Origin: Cupriavidus pauculus
GTDB lineage: Bacteria; Pseudomonadota; Gammaproteobacteria; Burkholderiales; Burkholderiaceae
DNA length: 64,000 nt
Reading direction: 5' to 3'
Assembly (NCBI RefSeq): GCF_003854935.1
Contig: NZ_CP033970.1
Coordinates: 124,001 to 188,000, forward strand
How positions within the stretch are numbered: position 1 is the first letter of the stretch; each line of letters opens with the position of its first letter. Below the pieces are notes generated by a model, which saw only the letters and a list, made by a program, of their open reading frames with translations, was not told the DNA's origin and searched no databases. The position numbers and the translations under genes were made by a program. Positions 34,828 to 44,007 of this stretch are shown here, piece by piece.

Positions 34828-35568
34828 ATGACGACCCCCCCATCCCCAGCGAAGGTTGCCCTGGTCATCGGCGCGGGCGACGCCACGGGCGGCGCCATTG
34901 CGCGGCGCTTTGCGCGCGAGGGCTACATCGCCTGCGTCACGCGCCGATCGGCGGACAAGCTGCAGCCGCTGGTGGACCGCATCCGCGCCGATGGCGGCCA
35001 GGCGTTCGGCTACGCCAGCGATGCGCGGCAGGAAGACGCGGTGGCGCAGCTATTCGACCAGATCGAGGCCGAGCATGGCCCGGTGGAGGTGCTGGTCTTC
35101 AACATCGGCGCCAACGTGCCGTGCAGCATCCTGGAAGAGACGCCGCGCAAGTACTTCAAGATCTGGGAGATGGCCTGCTTTGGCGGCTTCCTGACCGCGC
35201 AGGCCGCCGCGCGCCGGATGGTGGCGCGGGGCCGGGGCACGATCCTGTTCACCGGGGCCACGGCCGCGCTGCGCGGCAGTGCCAACTTTGCCGCGTTTGC
35301 CGGCGCCAAGCACGCGCTGCGCGCGCTGGCGCAGAGCATGGCGCGCGAGCTGGGGCCGCGCAACATCCACGTGGCCCACGTGGTGGTGGACGGCGCCATC
35401 GACACCGCGTTCATCCGCGACACGTTCCCGGACCGCTACGCGCTCAAGGACCAGGACGGCATCCTGAACCCCGAGCACATCGCCGACAACTACTGGTATC
35501 TGCACACGCAGCCGCGCGACGCCTGGACGTTCGAGCTGGACCTGCGGCCGTACATGGAACGCTGGTAG
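34828..35568 (+). CDS. Atypical short-chain dehydrogenase/reductase lacking catalytic Tyr
   Basis: This 246-residue SDR-fold protein has an altered cofactor motif (VIGAGDATGGAIAR instead of TGxxxGxG) and the NNAG region changed to NIGAN. The YxxxK active site reads FAGAK, so the catalytic tyrosine is phenylalanine and only the lysine remains. The catalytic serine position also appears lost (FTGATAALRGSA). GGAGA precedes the start. It lies 42 bp after emrB on the same strand and may be co-transcribed. A classical oxidoreductase activity is doubtful. Confidence 0.85.
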   Translation: MTTPPSPAKVALVIGAGDATGGAIARRFAREGYIACVTRRSADKLQPLVDRIRADGGQAFGYASDARQEDAVAQLFDQIEAEHGPVEVLVFNIGANVPCSILEETPRKYFKIWEMACFGGFLTAQAAARRMVARGRGTILFTGATAALRGSANFAAFAGAKHALRALAQSMARELGPRNIHVAHVVVDGAIDTAFIRDTFPDRYALKDQDGILNPEHIADNYWYLHTQPRDAWTFELDLRPYMERW

Positions 35569-35582
35569 CCCGCCGTCGCGCT

Positions 35583-35777
35583 TCACGCGCGCGGGTCGGC
35601 CGGCCACGGGGCCAGCGGCGCGGCGCGGCTGCTGCTGAACCGGCCGTCATCGACGCGGGGCTGCCACGTGGTGTCCAGCGCCGGGCGCGCGGGCGCCGGG
35701 GCGGGCATGGGCGTCGCCAGCAGATAGCGGCGGCTGGTTTCGAGGAACAACGTCGGGGCAACCACGGAAAGCGTCAT
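35583..35777 (-). CDS. Small hypothetical protein, 64 residues
   Basis: This short protein (MTLSVVAPTLFLETSRRYLL at the start) is Pro/Ala/Arg-rich, with no clear membrane span or known domain. A GAGGTG element lies before the start at 35777. Composition fits GC-rich sequence generally, so a spurious frame is possible. It converges on the SDR gene with 14 bp between stops. Confidence 0.4.
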   Translation of the reverse strand: MTLSVVAPTLFLETSRRYLLATPMPAPAPARPALDTTWQPRVDDGRFSSSRAAPLAPWPADPRA

Positions 35778-35957
35778 GCCAGCACCTCGGAGCGATAAGG
35801 ACGAGCGATAAGGACCAATGGCTTCGATGCTATCGCCTGCACGCCGCGCTGGCTGCTGTACGAGAGGCTCGGGCCACCCAGCCAGTCGCTTATCCGTCTC
35901 ATCCGTTCGGATAGGGTGCCGACCCGACCGGGGCACCCTGGGCGCCCCGGAGTTCTA

Positions 35958-36422
35958 CTACGCGGGCCTGACCTGCGCGATGACGACCAGGATCACGGCC
36001 GCGTTGCCGGGCTGCTGGCTCTGCGCGTAGACCGCGCGCGCGTGGCCGGCCTGGTCGCCCAGCACCTCGGCAAACAGTTCGGACGCCCCGTCGATCACGG
36101 CCGGCTGTTCCAGCATGCCGGGCGCGCTGGTCACGTAGCCTTCCACCCGCACGATGTGGTCCAGCCGCGCAAAGCCGCCCAGATGGGCGTCGATCTGCGC
36201 CAGCACGTTCAGCGCCGCCAACTGCGCGGCCTGCCTGCCCTGCTCCACGGTCAGGTCCTTGCCAACCTGGCCCTGCCAGACCACCTGCCCGTCGCGCAGC
36301 GGCAACTGGCCGGAGATGAACAGCAGGTCGCCGGCCTGGCTCACGGCGGTGTAGCGGCCCAGCGGCCGCGGCGGCGGGGGCAGGGTCAGGCCCAGCGCGG
36401 CCAGTTTCGATGCGACGGTCAT
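35958..36422 (-). CDS. RidA/YjgF-family protein
   Basis: This 154-residue protein matches the Rid family (YjgF/YER057c/UK114), with DLLFISGQLPLRDG, QAAQLAALNVLAQIDA and the C-terminal HARAVYAQSQQPGNAAVILV. It is about 25 residues longer than RidA. RidA deaminates reactive 2-aminoacrylate; longer paralogues have varied or unknown roles. GGAG precedes the ATG. It is divergent from a LysR gene across 168 bp. Confidence 0.88.
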   Translation of the reverse strand: MTVASKLAALGLTLPPPPRPLGRYTAVSQAGDLLFISGQLPLRDGQVVWQGQVGKDLTVEQGRQAAQLAALNVLAQIDAHLGGFARLDHIVRVEGYVTSAPGMLEQPAVIDGASELFAEVLGDQAGHARAVYAQSQQPGNAAVILVVIAQVRPA

Positions 36423-36590
36423 GGTGACTCCGTGGAAGGTTGGGGTTGCGGATGACTATAGGCGCCGGGCCGCTGGCGAGGAACGGGCCGGCGGGAACAT
36501 CGATTGATACGCCATGGAACAAATCGGCCGCCCGGCGGGCCATCGCATACACTGGCGGCCATCGCCCCTGCCTCCCCTGCCGCCCCGACC

Positions 36591-37502
36591 ATGAAGCGCC
36601 AATTCGACGACCTCCAGCTTGGCAGCATCGAACTCTTCTGCCTGGCAGCCGAACTGGGCAGCTTCACGGCGGCCGCGGTGGCGGCGGGCGTGACGCCGGC
36701 GGCGGTCAGCCGCAGCGTGTCGCGGCTGGAGGAACGGCTGGCGGTCCGGCTGTTCGTGCGCACCACGCGCCAGATCCGGCTGACCGACGAGGGCCGCACC
36801 TACTTCGAGGAAACCCGCCAGGCGCTGGCGCAGCTGGTGGACGCCGAGCGGCAGATCAGCGGCCAGCACGCCACGCCGGCCGGCCGGCTGCGCATCAGCC
36901 TGCCCACGCCCTACGCGCACTACCGCGTGCTGCCTGTGCTGCCCGAATTCCGCGAGCGCTACCCGGACGTGGACATCGACGTCCACATCAGCAACCGCAA
37001 CGTCGACTTTGCCGACGATACCTACGACCTCTCGGTGCGAGGCCGCGCGCCCGACGATTCCACGCTGATCGCCCGCAAGCTCGAAGACGCCGAGATGGTG
37101 GTGGTGGGCACGCCGGCCTACCTGAAGCGCCACGGCACGCCGGCCACGCTGGACGACCTGCTGGCCCACGCGTGCATCCAGTTCGAGCGGCCCAGCAGCG
37201 GGCGCCGCATTCCATGGACGTTCCGCCAGGACGGCGAGGACGTCGACGTGGTCACCACGGGCTCGTATGGCACGTCCGAGGACGCGCTGGGCGGCGCCAC
37301 GCTGGCCCGCGCCGGCGCCGGGCTGTTCCAGACCTACCGCTTCGTCGTGGAGCAGGACCTGCGCGACGGCACGCTGGTCGAGGTGCTGCAGGCCTTTGGC
37401 GGCAGCACGCGGCCGTTCGTCCTGCTCTATCCGCACGCCCGCCACGTCTCGCGCCGCGTGCGCGCCTTCGTCGACTTCCTGGTCGAGAAGTTTTCCGCGT
37501 AG
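36591..37502 (+). CDS. LysR-family regulator
   Basis: This 303-residue LysR protein has the DNA-binding domain at residues about 10-68 (SIELFCLAAELGSFTAAAVA, VSRSVSRLEERLAVRLFVRT) and an effector domain of the CrgA/AaeR-like subgroup (PTPYAHYRVLPVLPEFRERY). It lies between ridA and an SDR gene and may control either one, more likely the SDR or the divergent ridA. A GC-rich hairpin follows it. Confidence 0.88.
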   Translation: MKRQFDDLQLGSIELFCLAAELGSFTAAAVAAGVTPAAVSRSVSRLEERLAVRLFVRTTRQIRLTDEGRTYFEETRQALAQLVDAERQISGQHATPAGRLRISLPTPYAHYRVLPVLPEFRERYPDVDIDVHISNRNVDFADDTYDLSVRGRAPDDSTLIARKLEDAEMVVVGTPAYLKRHGTPATLDDLLAHACIQFERPSSGRRIPWTFRQDGEDVDVVTTGSYGTSEDALGGATLARAGAGLFQTYRFVVEQDLRDGTLVEVLQAFGGSTRPFVLLYPHARHVSRRVRAFVDFLVEKFSA

Positions 37503-37513
37503 CTGACACGGCC

Positions 37514-37541
37514 GCGCGCCGGCCACTTGTTACCGGCGCGC
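37514..37541 (+). terminator. GC hairpin after lysR
   Basis: GCGCGCCGG and CCGGCGCGC form a 9-bp perfect stem around a 10-nt loop, directly after the LysR stop. No U-tract follows, so it may only attenuate. Confidence 0.45.
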
Positions 37542-37662
37542 ACAAGTGTTTGTGCCGTGGTGCCGTTCAATCCCCCGCCCGCCTCACCTACATTTCCAGC
37601 CATCGACCACGACGGTTCGATTGGCAAGGACGCCAAGGTCATCCAGACAAACGAGGCACATC

Positions 37663-38397
37663 ATGAGCACCACGCAAACCACCACCCCCACCACCACCCA
37701 GAAGGTCGCCATCGTCACGGGCGCCTCGCAAGGCATCGGCGCCGAGCTGGTCAAGGCATACCGCCAGCGCGGCTACCGCGTCGTGGCCACGGCCCGCGGC
37801 ATCCAGCAGCCCGACGATGCGGACGTGCTGGCCGTGCCGGGCGACATCGCCGACCCGGAGACCGCGCGGCGCGTGGTCGGGCAGGCCATCGAGCGCTTTG
37901 GCCGCGTCGACGCGCTGGTCAACAACGCCGGCATCTTCATCGCCAAGCCGTTCACGGCCTACACGGCCGAGGACTACGCCGCCAAGACCGGCGTGAACCT
38001 GGCCGGCTTCTTCCACATCACGCAGCTTGCCATCGCGCAGATGGAAAAGCAGGGCAGCGGCCACGTGGTCAGCATCACCACGAGCCTCGTCGACCATGCC
38101 ATCGACGGCGTGCCGTCGGTGCTGGCGTCGCTGACCAAGGGCGGCATCAACGCGGCCACCAAGTCGCTGGCCGTCGAGTACGCCAAGCGCGGCATCCGCG
38201 TCAACGCGGTGTCGCCCGGCATCATCAAGTCGCCGATGCACGCACCGGAAACCCACGCGGCGCTGGGCGCGCTCCACCCGATGGGCCGCATGGGCGAAAT
38301 GAGCGATATCGCCGAGGCCGTGCTGTTCCTGGAATCGGCGCCGTTCGTGACCGGCGAGATCCTGCACGTCGACGGCGGCCAGAGCGCCGGCCACTGA
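37663..38397 (+). CDS. SDR-fold protein with catalytic Tyr replaced by Ala
   Basis: This 244-residue SDR protein has an intact cofactor motif (VTGASQGIGAEL) and NNAG motif (LVNNAGIFIAKP), so NAD(P) binding is likely. However, the YxxxK active site reads ASLTK, with Ala at the tyrosine position. The rest (RVNAVSPGIIKSPM) is normal. GAGG precedes the ATG. It follows the LysR gene by 160 bp and is closed by a hairpin at 38413. It may use another residue, or work as a binding protein; classical chemistry is unlikely. Confidence 0.87.
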   Translation: MSTTQTTTPTTTQKVAIVTGASQGIGAELVKAYRQRGYRVVATARGIQQPDDADVLAVPGDIADPETARRVVGQAIERFGRVDALVNNAGIFIAKPFTAYTAEDYAAKTGVNLAGFFHITQLAIAQMEKQGSGHVVSITTSLVDHAIDGVPSVLASLTKGGINAATKSLAVEYAKRGIRVNAVSPGIIKSPMHAPETHAALGALHPMGRMGEMSDIAEAVLFLESAPFVTGEILHVDGGQSAGH

Positions 38398-38412
38398 CCC
38401 ACCGCGCCAGCC

Positions 38413-38433
38413 GGCAGGCCACCCCGGCCTGCC
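38413..38433 (+). terminator. Hairpin after the SDR gene
   Basis: GGCAGGCC and GGCCTGCC form an 8-bp stem with a 5-nt loop. A second GC hairpin and GTTGTCCTGT follow, so termination is plausible. Confidence 0.45.
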
Positions 38434-38570
38434 TGCCGACGGCCCGCCGCGCCCGGTGGGCCGTTGTCCTGTCTGGCGTCCGGACACGGGTAAACCCTTG
38501 GTCGCGCGGCGTGTGGGTGGAGGCCCGGTCTCCTAGACTGGAGGTTTTCCTCACCCGGAACCCCCCGACC

Positions 38571-40373
38571 ATGGCCACGATAGAAGTGAAGGTGCCCCAG
38601 CTTTCCGAATCCGTCTCGGAAGCCACGCTGATCCAGTGGAAGAAAAAGCCCGGCGAGGCCGTGCAGCGCGACGAGATCCTGGTGGAGCTGGAAACCGACA
38701 AGGTGACGCTGGAGGTGCCTTGCCCCGACAACGGCGTGCTGGCCCAGATCGTCAAGCCCGACGGGGCCACGGTGCATGCCGACGAGGTGATTGCCGTGGT
38801 CGATACCGAAGGCAAGGCCGCGCCGGCCCCGGCGCCCAAGGCAGCGGCCCCCGCCCCGGCACCGGCCGCGTCCCAGGCTGCCCCGGCGCCCGCTCCCGCC
38901 GCCGCACCGGCACCGGTCGCCGGTGGCGCCAGCGCGTCGGCGCAGGCCGATTTCGACGTGATCGTGATCGGCTCCGGCCCGGGCGGCTACATCGCCGCCA
39001 TCCGCGCCGCGCAGCTTGGCAAGACCGTGGCCTGCATCGAGGAATGGAAGGACGAGGCCGGCAAGCCGCGCCTGGGCGGCACCTGCCTGAACGTGGGCTG
39101 CATTCCCAGCAAGGCGCTGCTGGCGTCGTCCGAGCATTTCGAGCACGCCCAGCACGGCATGGCCGACCACGGGGTGCAGATCAAGGGCGTGACGCTGGAC
39201 CTGCCGCAGATGATCCGGCGCAAGGCCGCCATCGTCGACAAGTTCACGGGCGGCGTGGAATTCCTGTTCCGCAAGAACAAGGTCACGTGGATCAAGGGCC
39301 ATGGCAAGCTCAAGGGCCGGGGCGCGGACGGCGTGGTCACCGTCGAGGCCGGCGAAGCGGGCAATACCAAGCCCTACACGGCGCGCAACGTGATCATCGC
39401 CACGGGCTCCAAGGCGCGCCACCTGCCCGGCGTGCCGGTGGACAACAAGATCGTCTCCGACAACGAGGGCGCGTTGTCGTTCGACACCGTGCCCAAGCGG
39501 CTGGCCGTGATCGGCGCGGGCGTGATCGGGCTGGAGCTGGGCTCGGTCTGGCGCCGGCTGGGCGCCGAGGTGACGATCCTGGAAGCGCTGCCGACGTTCC
39601 TGGGCAGCGTCGACGAAGCCATCGCCAAGGAGGCGGCCAAGCTGTTCAAGAAGCAGGGGCTGACGATCCACCTGGGCGTCACCATCGGCGAGGTCAAGGC
39701 GAAGGCCAAGGGCGTCAGCATCGCCTACAAGGACAAGGACGGCGCCGAGCAGAAGCTCGAAGCCGACCGCCTGATCGTGTCGATCGGCCGCGTGCCGAAC
39801 ACCGACGACCTGGGCCTGGACGCCGTGGGCCTGGCCGCCGACGCGCGCGGCTTCATCCCCGTGGACGATCACTGCCGCACCACGGTGCCCGGCATCTACG
39901 CCATCGGCGATGTGGTGCGCGGCCCGATGCTGGCCCACAAGGCCGAGGACGAAGGCGTGATGGTGGCCGAGATCATCGACGGCCAGAAGCCGCACATCGA
40001 CTACAACTGCATCCCGTGGGTGATCTACACCGAGCCCGAAATCGCGTGGGTGGGCAAGACCGAGGCCCAGCTCAAGGCCGAAGGCCGCGCGTACCGCACC
40101 GGCCAGTTCCCGATGCAGGCCAACGGCCGCGCAATGGGCATGGGCCGGCCGGACGGCTTCATCAAGATGATTGCCGACGCGCAGACCGACGAGCTGCTGG
40201 GCGTGCACATCATCTCGGCCAATGCCTCGGACCTGATCGCCGAGGGCGTGGCGGCGCTGGAGTTCAAGGCCGCGTCCGAGGACATCGGCATCATCAGCCA
40301 TCCGCACCCGTCGCTGTCCGAGGTCATGCGCGAGGCCGCGCTGGCGGTGCAGAAGCGGGCGCTAAATATGTAG
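38571..40373 (+). CDS. lpdA: Dihydrolipoyl dehydrogenase with N-terminal lipoyl domain
   Basis: This 600-residue E3 protein carries an N-terminal lipoyl domain (residues 1-78, with lipoyl-accepting Lys44 in ETDKVTLEV), an Ala/Pro-rich linker to about 125, and the flavoprotein part: FAD motif GSGPGGYIAAIRAA, redox disulfide GGTCLNVGCIPSK and C-terminal HPHPSLSEVM. The lipoyl domain reads like that of the 2-oxoglutarate dehydrogenase E2 (PQLSESVSEATL), not the pyruvate dehydrogenase type. There are no E1 or E2 genes nearby. It reoxidises dihydrolipoamide; which complex it serves is open. The open frame upstream of 38571 is not coding. Confidence 0.93.
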   Translation: MATIEVKVPQLSESVSEATLIQWKKKPGEAVQRDEILVELETDKVTLEVPCPDNGVLAQIVKPDGATVHADEVIAVVDTEGKAAPAPAPKAAAPAPAPAASQAAPAPAPAAAPAPVAGGASASAQADFDVIVIGSGPGGYIAAIRAAQLGKTVACIEEWKDEAGKPRLGGTCLNVGCIPSKALLASSEHFEHAQHGMADHGVQIKGVTLDLPQMIRRKAAIVDKFTGGVEFLFRKNKVTWIKGHGKLKGRGADGVVTVEAGEAGNTKPYTARNVIIATGSKARHLPGVPVDNKIVSDNEGALSFDTVPKRLAVIGAGVIGLELGSVWRRLGAEVTILEALPTFLGSVDEAIAKEAAKLFKKQGLTIHLGVTIGEVKAKAKGVSIAYKDKDGAEQKLEADRLIVSIGRVPNTDDLGLDAVGLAADARGFIPVDDHCRTTVPGIYAIGDVVRGPMLAHKAEDEGVMVAEIIDGQKPHIDYNCIPWVIYTEPEIAWVGKTEAQLKAEGRAYRTGQFPMQANGRAMGMGRPDGFIKMIADAQTDELLGVHIISANASDLIAEGVAALEFKAASEDIGIISHPHPSLSEVMREAALAVQKRALNM

Positions 40374-40493
40374 CGCTAGTCCAGCGCCGAGACAAAGCGC
40401 GTGCGGTATTCCGCCGGCTTCGGCAAAGACATCGAGCGGCCCCGATACGTCCAGCAACTGAGCGTGATCCGCAGCTCGGCCTGGCGCGGCTGA

Positions 40494-40964
40494 CTAGCCC
40501 GGCCCGGCCGCGAAGCGCTGCACCAGCGCGGTCATCGCGCGCAGGCCCACGGGCTTTTCGAGCAAGAGGTCCGCGCCGGCGGCCCGGCAGTCACGCCGCA
40601 GCGCCTCGGTGATGCTGACGGTAATGACGACGATGCGCACGCGCGACCCTTGCGCCTGCGCCGCCTGCCGCACCGCGCGCACCAGCGCCAGGCCATCCAT
40701 GCCGGGCAACCCGACGTCGGTCAGCAGCAGCGCCGCCCCGCCCTGCCGCCACGCGGCCCAGGCGTCGTCGCCACGCGCGCAGGCCACCACCTCGCAGCCG
40801 CCAATACGCAGCAGTTGCTCCTGCATCATCAGCAGATAGGCGGGATGGTCCTCGGCAATCACCACGCGCGGCAGCGGCGGCGGCGCGGCCGCGGGCGCGC
40901 CGGACGGGCTGGCATCGGCGGTAGAGACGAGCGTGGAAGCAGGTTGGACGACGTGCGAAGGCAT
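40494..40964 (-). CDS. Stand-alone response-regulator receiver domain
   Basis: This 156-residue protein has a disordered Ala/Pro-rich N-terminus (about 35 residues) followed by a complete receiver domain: acidic pocket AEDHPAYLL, phospho-acceptor Asp in [12 protein letters not shown], Thr/Ser in VITVS and Lys in LLEKPVG. There is no output domain and no histidine kinase beside it, so it acts through protein contact. The start at 40964 lacks a good ribosome-binding site; a start further in is possible. Confidence 0.78.
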   Translation of the reverse strand: MPSHVVQPASTLVSTADASPSGAPAAAPPPLPRVVIAEDHPAYLLMMQEQLLRIGGCEVVACARGDDAWAAWRQGGAALLLTDVGLPGMDGLALVRAVRQAAQAQGSRVRIVVITVSITEALRRDCRAAGADLLLEKPVGLRAMTALVQRFAAGPG

Positions 40965-41052
40965 GCCACGATTGTCGCGGCTGGCCTGGCCGCGCGGTGG
41001 CGGAAACGTCGGCAACTCAATGCGGAAATTTCCGCAACCGCGTGGCGTCCGC

Positions 41053-42054
41053 TTAACTTGAGATATTGCGGAGCGGCTGACCGTCGGCCCAGCGGCGCAG
41101 GTTGTCCAGGAAGATCTCCACCACGCGCGCCGCGTTGCCGTCCGAGAACCCGGCGCTGTGCGGCGTGGCGATGACGTTGGGCAGCGACCAGAGCGGCGAC
41201 GTGGCCGGCAGCGGTTCATGCGCAAAGACGTCCAGGAACGCGCCGCCCAGGTGCTGCACGCGCAGCGCATCGATCAGCGCGGCTTCGTCGACCACCTCGC
41301 CGCGCGCCACGTTCACAAGCCGGGCGCCGGCGGGCAGCCGCTGCAGCGCCGCGCGGCTGACCAGCCCGCGCGTGACGTCGGTCAGCGGGCAGGCCAGGAT
41401 CAGCCAGTCAGTGCGCGGCAGCACCGCGTCGAACTGGTCGAACGTCACGGTCTCGAAGCCGCCCGCCACCGGCGTGGCGCGTTGCCGGACCACGGTCACG
41501 CCCACGCCCAGTACATCGAGCACGGCGCCGATCTGCTGTCCGATCGGGCCCCAGCCCACGATGGTGGCGTGCTGGCCCTGCAGGTCGCGCGGCAGGCCGC
41601 TGCCGATCAGCGGCGCCCAGCGGCTGGCCCGCTGCGCGTCGATCAATTGCGGCAGGTGGCGCGCCAGTGCCAGCAGCCCGGCCAGCGCGGTCTGCGCCAC
41701 GACGCCGGCGTTGGCCCCGGACGACGTGGTCACCGTCACGCCCCGCGCGCGGAGCTGGCCGTAGATCGCCCGGTCGGCACCGGCCGAGTGCGCGTGCGCC
41801 CAGCGCAGCGACGGCGCCTGCAGCATGGCCGTATAGAACCGCTGCGTGGCGGGCAGGATTTCGTGCTTGGTCGACAGCCCGGTCACGTCGCGCGACACGA
41901 ACGCCAGATCGGCATCCACGGCGCGCGCATCGTCGACGTCCGGCACCACCACCGGCTGCCACGCGCGGCCCTGGCCCAGCGCGGCGTCGATGGCCGGCCG
42001 GTGCGCGTCGAGCGTGGCGGCCGACAGCAGAATCCGCAGGGGCGCGCTGGCCAT
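41053..42054 (-). CDS. D-2-hydroxyacid dehydrogenase family protein
   Basis: This 333-residue NAD(P)-dependent dehydrogenase has the Rossmann motif [13 protein letters not shown] and the catalytic Arg ([13 protein letters not shown]), Glu (HEPLP region) and His (ATPHSAGFS) of the family. It differs clearly from the dehydrogenase at 24388 and looks closer to GhrA-type glyoxylate/hydroxypyruvate reductases. It starts 5 bp after the stop of a Bug gene and ends a run with the Bug, hydrolase and second Bug genes on the same strand. Confidence 0.88.
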   Translation of the reverse strand: MASAPLRILLSAATLDAHRPAIDAALGQGRAWQPVVVPDVDDARAVDADLAFVSRDVTGLSTKHEILPATQRFYTAMLQAPSLRWAHAHSAGADRAIYGQLRARGVTVTTSSGANAGVVAQTALAGLLALARHLPQLIDAQRASRWAPLIGSGLPRDLQGQHATIVGWGPIGQQIGAVLDVLGVGVTVVRQRATPVAGGFETVTFDQFDAVLPRTDWLILACPLTDVTRGLVSRAALQRLPAGARLVNVARGEVVDEAALIDALRVQHLGGAFLDVFAHEPLPATSPLWSLPNVIATPHSAGFSDGNAARVVEIFLDNLRRWADGQPLRNISS

Positions 42055-42059
42055 GGCGC

Positions 42060-43046
42060 TCAATCGACCGTGGCGCCGGAGGCTTTCACCACGGCCTTCC
42101 ACTTGACGTATTCCTTGCGCGTGAAGTCGCCGAACTGCTTCGCCGATCCGCCCACCGGGTCGGCGCCTTCGCGGATCATCTGCGCCTGCAGCGACGGCAG
42201 CGCCTCGTTGACGGCCTGGTTGACCTTGGTGATCACGTCCTGCGGGGTGCCCTTGGGCGCGAAGAAGCCGAACCACGAGCCGGCCTCGAAGCCGGGGTAG
42301 CCCTTTTCCGCCACGGTGGGCAGGTCGGGCAGCGAGCGCGACCGCTTGGCGCTGGACACTGCCAGCGCGCGCAGCTTGCCGGCCTGGATATGCGGCATCA
42401 CCGACGGAATCGTCGCGAACATGAACTGGATGCGGCCCGACAGCAGGTCGTTCAGCGCATCGGCACCCTTGTACGGGATGTGCGTGGCTTGCGTGCCCAT
42501 GCGCTCGGTCAGCATGTAGCCCGACAGGTGCGACGACGTGCCCACGCCCGTGGAGCTGTAGTTGAGCTTGCCGGGATTGGCCTTGGCGTAGGCAACGAAC
42601 TCCTCGAACGTCTTGACCGGCAGCGACGGATGCACGACCAGCACGTTGGGCACGTCGGCAATCTGCACCACGGGCACCAGGTCGGTCAGCGGGTCGTAGT
42701 TGAGCTTCTTGTAGAGCGACTGGTTGATCGAGATCGGCCCCACCGAGTTCACCAGCAGCGTGTAGCCGTCGGCCGGCGCGCGCACCACGAACTCGGTGCC
42801 GATGTTGCCGCCGGCGCCAGGGCGGTTGTCCACCACGAACGACTGCTTGAAGCGCTGCGCCAGGATCTGGCTGACGCTGCGCGCGAGCATGTCGGTGGTG
42901 CCGCCGGCCGTGAAAGCCACGACCACGCGCACGGGCTTGGTCGGGTAGTCGTCGGCACGGGCCGGCTGGGCCAGCAGCGCGCCGGCCGCCAGCACGGCGG
43001 ACAGCAGCCAGGGCGCGGCGGGCTGGGTCAGGGCGAATCGGTTCAT
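42060..43046 (-). CDS. Bug/TctC-family solute-binding protein
   Basis: This 328-residue periplasmic protein has a signal peptide to about residue 31 (ending LAQPARA) and the mature opening DDYPTKPVRVVVAFTAGGTTD. GGAGA precedes the ATG. It sits between a LigI-like hydrolase and a hydroxyacid dehydrogenase, so it probably delivers their substrate, a carboxylate, to a transporter encoded elsewhere. No TctA or TctB is in the window. Confidence 0.9.
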   Translation of the reverse strand: MNRFALTQPAAPWLLSAVLAAGALLAQPARADDYPTKPVRVVVAFTAGGTTDMLARSVSQILAQRFKQSFVVDNRPGAGGNIGTEFVVRAPADGYTLLVNSVGPISINQSLYKKLNYDPLTDLVPVVQIADVPNVLVVHPSLPVKTFEEFVAYAKANPGKLNYSSTGVGTSSHLSGYMLTERMGTQATHIPYKGADALNDLLSGRIQFMFATIPSVMPHIQAGKLRALAVSSAKRSRSLPDLPTVAEKGYPGFEAGSWFGFFAPKGTPQDVITKVNQAVNEALPSLQAQMIREGADPVGGSAKQFGDFTRKEYVKWKAVVKASGATVD

Positions 43047-43106
43047 GGTTGTCTCCGTTCCAGTCGTTGTTGTAGGTGTCGTCGTTGTGGGGCCGGGCTC
43101 CGGCCG

Positions 43107-43997
43107 TCAGTCGAAGCCGTAGAGCCGTGCCGGGTTCATCACCAGCACGCGCTGCCGCGCCGCCTCGTCGGGCAGCCAGCGCGCCAGCAGGTTGAACAGC
43201 ACGCCGTCGTCGGGCATCTGCGCCGGATCGAAATAGTTGATGTGCGGCCAGTCCGAGCCCCAGACGATCTGCTCCGGGTTGGCGGCCAGCAGCGCGGCGA
43301 CGAAGGCGTCCACGTCGCGGTACGGCGCGCCGGCCGGCTGCAGGCGGTCTGCGCCGGAGATCTTGGTCCATGCCACGCCATCGGCCAGCAGCGCGCACAG
43401 CGCCTGGAAGCCCGGATCGCCCACGCCGCGCGACGTGGCCATGCGGCCCATGTGGTCGACCACCAGCGACAGGCCCAGCGCGCGCAGGCGGGGCCCGAGC
43501 GTGACCAGGTCGGGCGCATGGATCCAGATCTGCGCGTGCCAGCCACGCGCCTTCAGGCGCGGCGCCAGCGCCTCCAGCACGTCGATGCCCACGCCGTTGC
43601 GGTACACCGCGTGGCCGTCGAGCTGGTACAGGTTGAAGCGCACGCCGCGCACGCCGGCGTCGTGCCAGGCGTCGAGCTGCGCATCGGTGGTATCGGCGGC
43701 CGGTACGGCGATGCCGCGCAGGCGGCTGGGGTACTGGCGCAGGGCGTCGGTCACCACGCTGTTGTCGGTGCCGCTGGCGCTGGCCGTGACCAGCACGCCG
43801 TGCGTAAGCCCCAGCGCATCGAGATGGGCGATGAAGGCGTCGGCGGGATGCTCGGCCGGCGTGTAGCTGCGGTCGTCGGCCAGCGGATAGCGCGCGAACG
43901 GGCCGAACACATGGGCGTGGCTGTCGCAGGCGCCCGGGGGCGCGCGGAACGCCGGCGGCGTGATATCGGCCAGCGGCGGCAGGCAGGGACGTGTCAT
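43107..43997 (-). CDS. Amidohydrolase-family hydrolase (LigI/PDC-hydrolase-like)
   Basis: This 296-residue TIM-barrel protein has the N-terminal metal-type motif CDSHAHVFGPF, the middle HAPD and VVDHMGRM segments, and the late Asp in VWGSDWPHINYF. These resemble LigI, which opens 2-pyrone-4,6-dicarboxylate in lignin-derived aromatic breakdown, and related lactonases. GGAG precedes the start. It lies between two Bug genes. Hydrolysis of a cyclic polycarboxylate lactone is a good guess, but the exact substrate is open. Confidence 0.85.
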   Translation of the reverse strand: MTRPCLPPLADITPPAFRAPPGACDSHAHVFGPFARYPLADDRSYTPAEHPADAFIAHLDALGLTHGVLVTASASGTDNSVVTDALRQYPSRLRGIAVPAADTTDAQLDAWHDAGVRGVRFNLYQLDGHAVYRNGVGIDVLEALAPRLKARGWHAQIWIHAPDLVTLGPRLRALGLSLVVDHMGRMATSRGVGDPGFQALCALLADGVAWTKISGADRLQPAGAPYRDVDAFVAALLAANPEQIVWGSDWPHINYFDPAQMPDDGVLFNLLARWLPDEAARQRVLVMNPARLYGFD

Positions 43998-44007
43998 GCC
44001 GGCGCTC

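Noticed and set aside
37527-40373. A 948-codon fusion of an upstream segment with the E3 protein
   Set aside because: The upstream part is the SDR gene read in another frame; the lipoyl domain starts cleanly at 38571.
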